A DNA stretch of 64,000 bases from Geodermatophilus sp. DSM 45219 (GTDB lineage Bacteria; Actinomycetota; Actinomycetes; Mycobacteriales; Geodermatophilaceae), in contig NZ_FNIQ01000003.1 in NCBI RefSeq assembly GCF_900104025.1, positions 62,001-126,000 of the forward strand. Direction: 5' to 3'. Shown one piece after another: positions 27,249 to 35,602 of this stretch (the stretch's first letter is position 1; every line of letters starts with the position of its first letter). Under the pieces are notes generated by a model. It ran no database searches. It was not told the DNA's origin and saw only the letters and a program-made list of their open reading frames with translations. The position numbers and the translations under genes are program-made.

Positions 27249-27982
27249 GCGACGTCGAGGTCGCCGCGACCGCCGCGCGCGCCGCCGCCGCCGTCCTCAC
27301 CGGGCTGCGCGAGGAGGGCCGGCTGTCCGGCCGCGAGCTGGGGGACGCCGGGGACGCCGCCGCGCAGGCCGCCATCGCGCAGGTGCTGGCCGAGCGCCGT
27401 CCGGCGGACGTGGTGTTCAGCGAGGAGGCGGTCGACGACCGGCGCCGGCTGGACGCCGACCGCGTGTGGATCGTCGACCCCCTCGACGGCACCCGGGAGT
27501 ACGGCGAGGCCGGCCGCCCGGACTGGGCGGTGCACGTGGCGCTCTGGTCGGCCGGCGAGCTGACGGCGGCAGCGGTCGCGCTGCCCGCGCTCGGCGTGGT
27601 GCTCCGCACCGACCCCGCACCCGTCGTGCCCGCGCCCGAGGCCGGACGGCCGAGGATCGCGGTCAGCCGCACCCGCCCACCCGAGGTGGCCGCGACCGCC
27701 GCGGCCGCCCTCGACGCCGAGCTGGTGCCGATGGGCTCGGCGGGGTGGAAGGTCACCGCCGTCGTCCGCGGCGAGGCCGACGCCTACGTGCACGCCGGCG
27801 GCATGTACCAGTGGGACTCGGCCGCGCCGGTCGCCGTCGCCCGGGCCGCGGGCCTCACCGCCGTCAGGCTGGACGGCTCGCCGCTGGTCTACAACGTCCC
27901 GGAGGCCTGGCTGCCGGACCTGCTGGTGTGCCGCCCCGAGCTGGCCGAGCCGCTGCTGGCGGCGGTCCGGACGGGGTCGTAG
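27245..27982 (+). CDS. cysQ: 3'(2'),5'-bisphosphate nucleotidase CysQ
   Basis: A 245-residue inositol-monophosphatase-fold enzyme. Metal-binding motifs are FSEEAVDD, WIVDPLDGTREY (the DPxDGT signature) and YQWDSAAPVAVARAAG near the C-terminus. CysQ removes phosphate from PAP and related nucleotides produced during sulfate assimilation. Linkage to cysDN 107 bp downstream supports this reading over a generic inositol phosphatase. It shares a start/stop overlap with the thioesterase gene. Confidence 0.9.
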   Translation: MSDVEVAATAARAAAAVLTGLREEGRLSGRELGDAGDAAAQAAIAQVLAERRPADVVFSEEAVDDRRRLDADRVWIVDPLDGTREYGEAGRPDWAVHVALWSAGELTAAAVALPALGVVLRTDPAPVVPAPEAGRPRIAVSRTRPPEVAATAAAALDAELVPMGSAGWKVTAVVRGEADAYVHAGGMYQWDSAAPVAVARAAGLTAVRLDGSPLVYNVPEAWLPDLLVCRPELAEPLLAAVRTGS

Positions 27983-28088
27983 CGGAGCGCTCCCGGCCAT
28001 GGCGGACACTGGGGGACGGGAATGCCCCCCGGGCCGGTGCGGTTGGTGCCGGTTCGACCCCTGCCGCCGATCCCCGGAGTTCCTGCGC

Positions 28089-28997
28089 GTGAGCACCCCT
28101 GACTACCGGCTCAGCCAGCTGGAGACGCTGGAGGCCGAGTCCATCCACGTCATCCGCGAGGTGGCCGCCGAGCTCGAGCGCCCGGTGCTGCTGTTCTCCG
28201 GCGGCAAGGACTCCATCGTGATGCTCGAGCTGGCCCGCAAGGCGTTCGCGCCGGCCCGCATCCCGTTCCCGGTCATGCACGTCGACACCGGGCTGAACTT
28301 CCCCGACGTGCTGGAGTTCCGCGACAAGCGGGTCGCCGAGCTGGGCGTGCAGCTGATCGTCGCCTCGGTGCCCGACGCCATGGCCCAGGGGCTGGTGAAG
28401 GAGGAGCCCAACGGCTCCCGCAACCGCATCCAGACCCCGGTGCTGCTCGACGCGGTCGAGGAGCACGGCTTCACCGCGCTGTTCGGCGGCGCCCGCCGCG
28501 ACGAGGACAAGGCCCGCGCCAAGGAGCGGGTGTTCTCCTTCCGCGACGAGTTCGGCCAGTGGGACCCGAAGAACCAGCGGCCCGAGCTGTGGGACCTGTA
28601 CAACGGCCGGATCCACCTCGGCGAGTCGATCCGGGTCTTCCCGCTGTCGAACTGGACCGAGCTGGACATCTGGCAGTACGTCCTGCGCGAGCAGATCGCC
28701 ATCCCGCCGCTGTACCTCGCCCAGGAGCGGGAGGTCGTGGAACGGCAGGGGATGCTCTACGCCGTCAACGAGTTCATCCGGCCCAGGGACGGCGAGCAGC
28801 CGTTCCGCGCGACCGTCCGCTACCGCACCGTCGGCGACGCCAACCTGACCGCCGCCGTCCGCTCGGAGGCCACCACGGTCGAGGAGGTCATCGCCGAGAT
28901 CGCGGTGACCCGGATGACCGAGCGGGGCGCGACCCGCGGCGACGACAAGGTCAGCGACGCCGCCATGGAGGACCGGAAGAAGGAGGGCTATTTCTGA
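28089..28997 (+). CDS. cysD: sulfate adenylyltransferase subunit 2
   Basis: A 302-residue PP-loop ATP sulfurylase subunit starting at GTG 28089. Motifs include LLFSGGKDSIVML (PP-loop), HVDTGLNFPDVLEFRD, GGARRDEDKARAKERVFSFR and FPLSNWTELDIWQYV. With CysN it makes APS from sulfate and ATP. The frame stays open upstream to an ATG at 27999, and this possible 30-residue extension contains four Cys codons. The usual family N-terminus (YRLSQLETLEAESIHVIREV) argues for the GTG. It overlaps cysN (TGATG). Confidence 0.93.
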   Translation: MSTPDYRLSQLETLEAESIHVIREVAAELERPVLLFSGGKDSIVMLELARKAFAPARIPFPVMHVDTGLNFPDVLEFRDKRVAELGVQLIVASVPDAMAQGLVKEEPNGSRNRIQTPVLLDAVEEHGFTALFGGARRDEDKARAKERVFSFRDEFGQWDPKNQRPELWDLYNGRIHLGESIRVFPLSNWTELDIWQYVLREQIAIPPLYLAQEREVVERQGMLYAVNEFIRPRDGEQPFRATVRYRTVGDANLTAAVRSEATTVEEVIAEIAVTRMTERGATRGDDKVSDAAMEDRKKEGYF

Positions 28998-30367
28998 TGA
29001 CACCCGACCCGACCCTCCCCACGGCCGCCCCCGAGACGTACCCCACCGTCACCGACGCCGACGACCAGCCGGTCGACGTCCACTCCCCCGTCGCCGAGCA
29101 CGCCGTCGAGCTCGCCACCGCGCGCAAGGACATCGTGCGCATCGCCACCGCCGGCTCGGTGGACGACGGCAAGAGCACGCTGATCGGCCGGCTGCTCTAC
29201 GACAGCAAGGCGATCTTCGAGGACCAGTACGAGGCGGTGGCCCGCGCCAGCAAGGGCGACCACGTCGACCTCGCGCTGCTCACCGACGGCTTGCGTGCCG
29301 AGCGCGAGCAGGGCATCACCATCGACGTCGCCTACCGGTACTTCTCCACCCCGCGGCGCACGTTCATCCTGGCCGACACACCCGGCCACGTGCAGTACAC
29401 GCGCAACATGGTCACCGGCGCCTCGACCGCCGACCTCGCGATCGTCCTGGTCGACGCCCGCAACGGCATGGTCGAGCAGAGCCGCCGGCACGCCTTCCTC
29501 GCCTCGCTGCTGCGGGTGCCGCACCTGGTCGTCGCGGTCAACAAGATGGACCTCGTCGGCTGGTCGCAGGAGGTCTTCGACCGGATCGCCGACGAGTTCA
29601 GCGCCTTCGCGGCCAAGCTCAGCGTCCCGGACCTGACCGTCGTCCCGATCTCGGCGCTGCACGGGGACAACGTCGTCACCCACTCGCAGGAGTCGCCCTG
29701 GTACGAGGGGCCGACGCTGCTGCACCACCTCGAGCACGTGCACGTGGCCAGCGACCGCAACCTCACCGACGCCCGGTTCCCGGTGCAGTACGTCGTCCGG
29801 CCGCAGACCGAGGAGCACCACGACTACCGCGGCTACGCGGGCACCGTGGCCAGCGGCGCCTTCCGGCCCGGCGACGAGGTGCAGGTGCTGCCCAGCGGGC
29901 TGAGCACCACGATCACCGGCATCGACGGCCCCCGCGGCCCGGTCGAGGAGGCCTTCCCGCCCATGGCGGTGACGCTGCGGCTGGCCGACGACCTCGACGT
30001 CTCCCGCGGCGACCTGGTGTGCAAGCCGGAGAACGCGCCGACGGCCACCCAGGACCTCGACGCGCTCGTCTGCTGGATGGCCGAGGAGCCGCTGCGGCCC
30101 CGCCAGCGGATCGCGGTCAAGCACACCACCCGCACGGTGCGTGCAGTGGTCAAGGAGCTGGCCTACCGGCTCGACGTCAACACGCTGCACCGGGACAGGG
30201 AGGCCACCGAGCTCGGCCTCAACGACATCGGCCGGGTGCGGCTGCGCGCCACCCAGCCGCTGTTCGTCGACGACTACACCCGCAACCGGGTCACCGGGCG
30301 GTTCATCCTCGTCGACGAGGCCACCAACGCCACCGTCGGCGCGGGGATGCTCACCCCCGCCGGCTGA
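28997..30367 (+). CDS. cysN: sulfate adenylyltransferase subunit 1 (GTPase)
   Basis: A 456-residue EF-Tu-like GTPase with G1 AGSVDDGKST, G3 ADTPGHVQYTRNMVTGAS, G4 NKMD and the CysN beta-barrels ending VTGRFILVDEATNATVGAGM. GTP hydrolysis drives APS formation by CysD. It lacks the C-terminal APS-kinase domain of mycobacterial CysNC, so APS would go either to a separate CysC or straight to an APS reductase; neither is in the window. The ATG overlaps the cysD stop. Confidence 0.94.
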   Translation: MTPDPTLPTAAPETYPTVTDADDQPVDVHSPVAEHAVELATARKDIVRIATAGSVDDGKSTLIGRLLYDSKAIFEDQYEAVARASKGDHVDLALLTDGLRAEREQGITIDVAYRYFSTPRRTFILADTPGHVQYTRNMVTGASTADLAIVLVDARNGMVEQSRRHAFLASLLRVPHLVVAVNKMDLVGWSQEVFDRIADEFSAFAAKLSVPDLTVVPISALHGDNVVTHSQESPWYEGPTLLHHLEHVHVASDRNLTDARFPVQYVVRPQTEEHHDYRGYAGTVASGAFRPGDEVQVLPSGLSTTITGIDGPRGPVEEAFPPMAVTLRLADDLDVSRGDLVCKPENAPTATQDLDALVCWMAEEPLRPRQRIAVKHTTRTVRAVVKELAYRLDVNTLHRDREATELGLNDIGRVRLRATQPLFVDDYTRNRVTGRFILVDEATNATVGAGMLTPAG

Positions 30368-30368
30368 G

Positions 30369-30426
30369 AAAGGACCCCCCTGCCCCCCACCGCTCGCAGG
30401 CTCGCGGTGGGCCCCTGCAGGGGGCC
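30369..30426. repeat. dispersed palindromic element, copy 2
   Basis: Begins 2 bp after the cysN stop. Outer arms CCCCCTGC (30376-30383) and GCAGGGGG (30417-30424) enclose inner arms CCCACCGC (30386-30393) and GCGGTGGG (30404-30411). The nested stem could terminate both cysN and the convergent cox operon. Confidence 0.8.
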
Positions 30427-30453
30427 GGCAGGCTGACGTGACCAGCCTGTCCT

Positions 30454-31275
30454 TCAGTGAGCGGCGGCGGCCGCCTTCTCCAGCGCCCGGCGGGTGAGCA
30501 GCCGGGCGAGGTGACGGCGGTACTCCTGGTCGGCGTGCATGTCCGACGTCGGCGAGGTGCCCTGGTCGGCCAGCGCCGCGGCCTCGGCGATGGACGCCCC
30601 CCCGGCCAGCGCCTCCTCGGTCGCCGTCGCCCGCACCACCGAGCCGCCCATGTTGGCCAGCGCGACCCGCCCCTGCACCGCCGCGGCCGCGACGATCGGC
30701 CAGTCGTTCTCCCGGCGGGTGAACTTCTCGTAGCCCCAGCCGGCGTTGCCCGTGCGGGGCACCCGAACCTCGACGACCATCTCGTCGGGCGACAGCGCCG
30801 TCTCGAAGAAGCCGGTCCAGAACCCGGTGACCGGTACCTCCCGCCGCCCACCGGGCCCCTGGACGACGACGGTCCCGCCGAGGGCCAGCAGCGCGGTCGG
30901 CAGGTCCGACGCCGGGTCGCTGTGCGCCACGGTGCCGCCCAGCGTGCCGCGGTGCCGCACCTGGGGGTCGCCCACCCGGCCGGCCGTGTGCGACAGCAGC
31001 GGCACCTCGGCCCGGGCGACCTCGGACCGCTCCAGCTCGTGGTGCCGGGTCCCTGCGCCGATGGCGACCTCGTCACCCTCGGCCCGCACGTAGGACAGGT
31101 CGCTGATCCCGCTGATGTCGATCAGCACGGACGGCACGGCCAACCGCAGCTTCATCACCGGCAGCAGCGAGTGCCCACCGGCGAGCAGTTTGGCGTCCTC
31201 GCCGTGCTCGGTGAGCGCGGCCACCGCCTCGTCCACCGAAGCGACCCGCACGTAGTCGAACCGGCTCGGGATCAC
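30454..31275 (-). CDS. coxM: molybdenum hydroxylase FAD-binding subunit (CoxM-like)
   Basis: A 273-residue FAD subunit of a CO-dehydrogenase/xanthine-dehydrogenase-type enzyme. FAD sites are AKLLAGGHSLLPVMKLRL and HRGTLGGTVAHSDPASD. GTG start with GAGGAGGG upstream. It passes electrons from the 2Fe-2S subunit to the final acceptor. It is last in the minus-strand order coxL-coxS-coxM, 73 bp after coxS. Confidence 0.9.
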   Translation of the reverse strand: MIPSRFDYVRVASVDEAVAALTEHGEDAKLLAGGHSLLPVMKLRLAVPSVLIDISGISDLSYVRAEGDEVAIGAGTRHHELERSEVARAEVPLLSHTAGRVGDPQVRHRGTLGGTVAHSDPASDLPTALLALGGTVVVQGPGGRREVPVTGFWTGFFETALSPDEMVVEVRVPRTGNAGWGYEKFTRRENDWPIVAAAAVQGRVALANMGGSVVRATATEEALAGGASIAEAAALADQGTSPTSDMHADQEYRRHLARLLTRRALEKAAAAAH

Positions 31276-31348
31276 CGGCCCTCCTCGCTGGCTCTCGTCG
31301 GGCCCGTGACCCGGGATGCTGCGTACCTGGATGACCTCGCGAGCTCGG

Positions 31349-31851
<503 letters not shown>

Positions 31852-31852
<1 letters not shown>

Positions 31853-34128
31853 CAGTTGCCTCCCTGGGCCCGCTGGATGGCCCGGAACACCCGCATCGGG
31901 GTGGTGGGCATGTCGATGTGCCGGACGCCGAGGTGGGCGACCGCGTCGATGACGGCGTTCTGCACCGCCGGCGTGGAGCCGATCGTCCCGGCCTCGCCGA
32001 TGCCCTTCGCGCCGAGCGGGTTCATCGGGGTGGGCGTGGCCATCTCGACCAGTTCGAAGCTGGGCAGCTCGGTGGCGGAGACGAACGGGTAGTCGGCCAG
32101 CGTCGAGGTCGTCGGGTTGCCGTCCTCGTCGTAGAGGACCTCCTCCAGCAGCGCCTGGGCCACACCCTGCGCGTAGCCGCCGTGCCGCTGCCCCTCGGCG
32201 AGCAGCGGGTTGAGGATCGTGCCCGCGTCGTCGACCGCGATCAGCCGCGCGACCTCGGCCTTGCCGGACTCGACGTCCACCTCCACGACCACCACGTGGG
32301 CGCCGAAGGGGAACGTCGGCGCGGCGGCCTCGAACCGGGTCTGCACCAGCAGCTGCTCGTCGGCGGCCAGCTCGGCGAAGCTGACCCCCGTCCCCGGCGT
32401 ACCGCGGACGGCGAGGCCGGCGAGACCCAGGTCGACGACGAGGTCCTCGGGGTCGACCTCCAGCTTCTCCGCGGCCCGTCTCCTGGCCAGCTCGACGAGC
32501 TCGCCGGCCGCCTGGTGCACCGCCGCCCCGCCCTGCTGCAGGCTGCGCGACCCCATCGTGCCGCCGCCCTGCGGCACCCGGTCGGTGTCGCCGTGCACCA
32601 CGGTGATCCTCTCCACCGGGATGCCGAGCTGGTCGCTGGCGATCATCGCCCAGGCGGTGGCGTGCCCCTGACCGTGCGGCGAGGTGCCGGTGAGCACCGT
32701 CGCCGTGCCGTCCGGGTGGACCTCGAGCGAGGCGCCCTCCCCCGTGCCGGCGCCGTTGTCGGCCCCGGTGATCTCGACGTACACCGACATCCCGATGCCC
32801 AGCTGCCGCACGTCGCCGCGCTCCCGCCGCCGGGCCTGCTCGGCCCGCAGCTCGGCGTAGCCCGCGGCCTCGAGGGCCGCGTCCAGCGCCGCGGTGTAGT
32901 CGCCGTTGTCGTAGGTGGCGCCCGTCGGCGTGGTGTGCGGTTCGCTGAACGCCGGCAGCAGGTTCTCCCGGCGCACGTCGGCGGGGTCCATGCCGATCTC
33001 GGCGGCGAACAGGTCGACCGCCCGCTCGAGCGCCGCCGTCGCCTCCGGCCGGCCGGCACCCCGGTAGGCCCCGATGGACGTCGTCGTGGTGGCGAGGGCG
33101 CGGGCCTGGGCGTGCACCTTCGGGAAGCCGTAGACCCCGGGGGCCATGAGCATGGTGAGGGTGGGCAGCACCGTCCCGATCCGGGGATAGGACCCGCAGT
33201 CCTGGTCCACCACGATGCTGTAGGCCTCGATCGTGCCGTCCCGGCGCCCACCGATGGTGACGACCTGGTCCTGGGCCCGGCCGTGCAGCATGCCGATCAG
33301 GTTCTCCGACCGGCTCTCCGCCCAGCGCACCGGCCGGCCGACGTGCCGGGCCAGCCAGGCGACGAAGGCGTACTCCGGGTCGGCGCCGATCTTGGCCCCG
33401 AAGCCGCCGCCGACGTCGGGGGTGATCAGGTGGATCAGGTCGGGGTCCATCTCCAGCCAGTCCCCGAACTGACCCCGGGCCTGCTGGGCCCCCTGGTTGG
33501 TGCACCAGACGGTCACCCGGCCGCCGTCGTCCCAGGCCGCGGCGGCGGCCCGGGTCTCCAGCGGCACGGGCGCCACCCGCTGGTTGACCATCGGCTGGGT
33601 GACGACGACCTCGCAGCCGTCGAAGAAGTCCGCCGGCGCGGGCTTGCCGAACGAGGCCATGACGTTGGTCCCCGCCTCGGGGAACAGCAGCACCTCGTCG
33701 GAGGCCGCCGCGGCGGTACCGACGACCGCGGGCAGCGGGTCGATGTCGACGACGACCAGCTCCGCGGCGTCCTCGCCCTGGTACCGCTCCTCGGTGAGCA
33801 CGACGGCGATCGGGTCACCGACGAACCGGACCCGGTCCGAGGCCAGCCAGGGGCGGGTCATCCCGGAGTTGACGAAGGGGAAGGGCGGCGGGATGGGCAC
33901 CAGGTCGCCGATGTCCTGCGCTGTCACGGCCGCCACCACGCCCGGTGCCTCCAGCGCCGCGGACGCGTCGACCGACAGCAGCTGCCCGTGGGCGACCGTG
34001 GACCGCACGAAGGTGGCGTGCAGCGCCCCGGCGAGCCGGTCGTCGGTCAGGTCGTCGGTGTAGGTCGCACCACGTGTGAGGAACAGCGGGTCCTCCGTGC
34101 GGACCACGCGTGTACCCAGGATGCTCAT
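31852..34128 (-). CDS. coxL: molybdenum hydroxylase large subunit (CoxL-like, form II motif)
   Basis: A 758-residue molybdopterin-binding subunit. It contains [11 protein letters not shown], the active-site loop [41 protein letters not shown] and [13 protein letters not shown] (Glu base near the C-terminus). The AYRGAGR loop is the form II signature; true aerobic CO dehydrogenases (form I) have AYxCSFR. CO is therefore an uncertain substrate; xanthine, nicotinate-type heterocycles or aldehydes are possible. No coxD/E/F maturation genes are nearby. Confidence 0.92.
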
Positions 34129-34232
34129 GCGCTCACCTTCCGTCAGGCGGGGAGACCCTGGTCACCTTCTCGCACGAAGCACCGCACCGCCAGCCACCGG
34201 ACCACGGCGAACGGCGGGCCCGCCGACGACGA

Positions 34233-34270
34233 CGGCGCCGGGCGCGACCTGTCGGTCCCGCCCGGCGCCG
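34233..34270 (-). terminator. terminator after the small anti-sigma operon
   Basis: CGGCGCCGGGCG (34233-34244) pairs perfectly with 34259-34270 around a 14-nt loop, 15 bp past the stop of the 58-residue gene. Confidence 0.8.
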
Positions 34271-34284
34271 CTCGGCGGGTGGGG

Positions 34285-34461
34285 TCAGCCGGTGGGGTCG
34301 ACGGTGGGGTCGGGCGCCCTGCTCGCGTCGCCGTTCCAGTCCTTGCCCGCCTCGTCGGCGTGCTCGGAGATGCTGTCGGTCTGCTCGGCGACGGTGCGGA
34401 CCATCTCCTCGTCGGAGAGCCCCTCGCCCGCGCTGTAGGTCTCGCCGTTCGGCTCGCTCAT
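34285..34461 (-). CDS. small acidic protein of unknown function
   Basis: A 58-residue, strongly acidic protein (ETYSAGEGLSDEEMVRTVAE, ending DPTVDPTG). GAGGAGGAG precedes the ATG, which overlaps the stop of the anti-sigma-type ATPase gene (ATGA). No membrane segment, signal or known motif. Tight coupling suggests a partner or regulator of that protein, but this is inference. Confidence 0.75.
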   Translation of the reverse strand: MSEPNGETYSAGEGLSDEEMVRTVAEQTDSISEHADEAGKDWNGDASRAPDPTVDPTG

Positions 34462-34910
34462 GCCGTCTCCTCCTCGGTCGGTCGTCCTCCCCGCCCGTCC
34501 CCGGCGTCCGGTGCGCCCAAACCCGGGGCGTGCGGCGCGAGCTCGAACCACACGCGCTTGCCGTCCCGGTGGTCCTCGACGCCCCAGCGGTCGGCGATGC
34601 CGGTGACCAGCCGCATGCCCCGGCCGCGTTCGGCGTCGGTGGAGAACTCCCGGACGACGGGGCGCAGGGCCGAGCCGTCGGCGACCGAGATGCGCAACCA
34701 GCGCTCGGCCAGGCTGACCTCCAGGGTGAAGGACGCCTCGCCCGCCACGTGGTCGACGACGTTGGCGACGAGCTCGGTGACCAGCAGAGCGGCGTCGCCG
34801 GCGTCGTGCGGCGCACCCCACGCGGCCAGCAGGTCCAGCAGGAGGTGCCGGGCGACCGGGACGCTGGCCGGCACCGGCCTCAGGTCGACCATGGCGGTGA
34901 GCGTGGACAT
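34458..34910 (-). CDS. anti-sigma-factor-type ATP-binding protein (RsbW/HATPase_c_2)
   Basis: A 150-residue single-domain GHKL ATPase. Motifs are ALLVTELVANVVDHV (N-box), ISVADGSALRPVV (G1-like) and RGRGMRLVTGIADRWG (G2-like). Stand-alone proteins of this type bind alternative sigma factors or act as serine kinases on STAS antagonists. A STAS protein and a PP2C phosphatase occur 18-20 kb away, so a partner-switching link is possible but unproven. ATG with GAGGGGG upstream. Confidence 0.88.
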   Translation of the reverse strand: MSTLTAMVDLRPVPASVPVARHLLLDLLAAWGAPHDAGDAALLVTELVANVVDHVAGEASFTLEVSLAERWLRISVADGSALRPVVREFSTDAERGRGMRLVTGIADRWGVEDHRDGKRVWFELAPHAPGLGAPDAGDGRGGRPTEEETA

Positions 34911-35136
34911 CGGGCCCCCTCTGTGTGGGGGTCCCCGACCTCGCGGCCGCTCCGACGCGCACTCCATGCCACGCCACCCCGTCGTGCACAACGTAAGCGG
35001 TGCCGCCGGTTGTGCGCAACGACCATTGCCCTGGGACCGCTGTTGCGTGTCACGGGCCTTGCGTCCCGCCCCGGGAGTATGGATAGTGGGCAACCGGATT
35101 GCCTACATCTCGATCTCTCTGACGCGGAGGCCCCCC

Positions 35137-35502
35137 GTGGCGACCGACAGCCCCCAGCCGGACCCGGCCGTCCGGGCGTTGAGCGAGCTCTTGACCGTGC
35201 TCGACACCTGCATGACCGAGCTCAGCGGTGCGCGGGCGCGTGCGGAGAAGCTGCTGAGCGAGCGCGAGACCGGCCGCGCCTGGCTCGACATCGTGACGGC
35301 GGAGTCCCGGCCGCTGGTCGTCGAGCAGATCAGCTCGGTGATGGCGGCGCTCGCCAGCGCCGGTGGTGCCTGGCGGCGCGAGCAGGCGCACGCGCTGGCC
35401 GCCGAGCAGGTGAGCATCAACCGCATCGCCGCGATGTTCGGCGTGACCCGGCAGCGGATCTCCGCGCTGCTGCGCGAGCGGGCCCGCGCCGCCGCCGGCT
35501 GA
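35137..35502 (+). CDS. small protein with C-terminal helix-turn-helix
   Basis: A 121-residue protein. GTG 35137 has GGAGG 6 nt upstream. The N-terminal two thirds are helical (LSELLTVLDTCMTELSGARA). The C-terminus NRIAAMFGVTRQRISALLRE is a typical HTH with the turn at FGVTRQ. This is a likely DNA-binding regulator of an actinobacterial lineage-specific type, target unknown. It is divergent from the RsbW-type gene. Confidence 0.8.
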   Translation: MATDSPQPDPAVRALSELLTVLDTCMTELSGARARAEKLLSERETGRAWLDIVTAESRPLVVEQISSVMAALASAGGAWRREQAHALAAEQVSINRIAAMFGVTRQRISALLRERARAAAG

Positions 35503-35509
35503 TCCTCCC

Positions 35510-35602
35510 GGCCCCCTGCAGGTGGAAGGACCCCGTCCTCCCCACCCCTCGCCAGCTCGGGGCGGTGCCCCGGACGAGGCCGGGTGGGGGGCAGGGGCCC
35601 TT
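35510..35602. repeat. dispersed palindromic element, copy 3
   Basis: Fills the whole gap between the HTH gene and the convergent hrpA. It contains AAGGACCCCGTCCTCCCCAC, then CTCGCCAGCTCGGGGCGG. GGCCCCCTGC at the left end pairs, with one bulge, with GCAGGGGCC at the right end. A bidirectional terminator role is likely. Confidence 0.8.

Noticed and set aside
28036-28101. Short ORF upstream of cysD as a cysteine leader peptide
   Set aside because: The out-of-frame GTG ORF has no Cys codons and no nearby -10, unlike the cysA2 leader.
31918-35502. Very long plus-strand frame opposite the cox operon
   Set aside because: It is the antisense of coxL and the RsbW-type gene; only its last 121 codons, with their own ribosome site, form a real gene.
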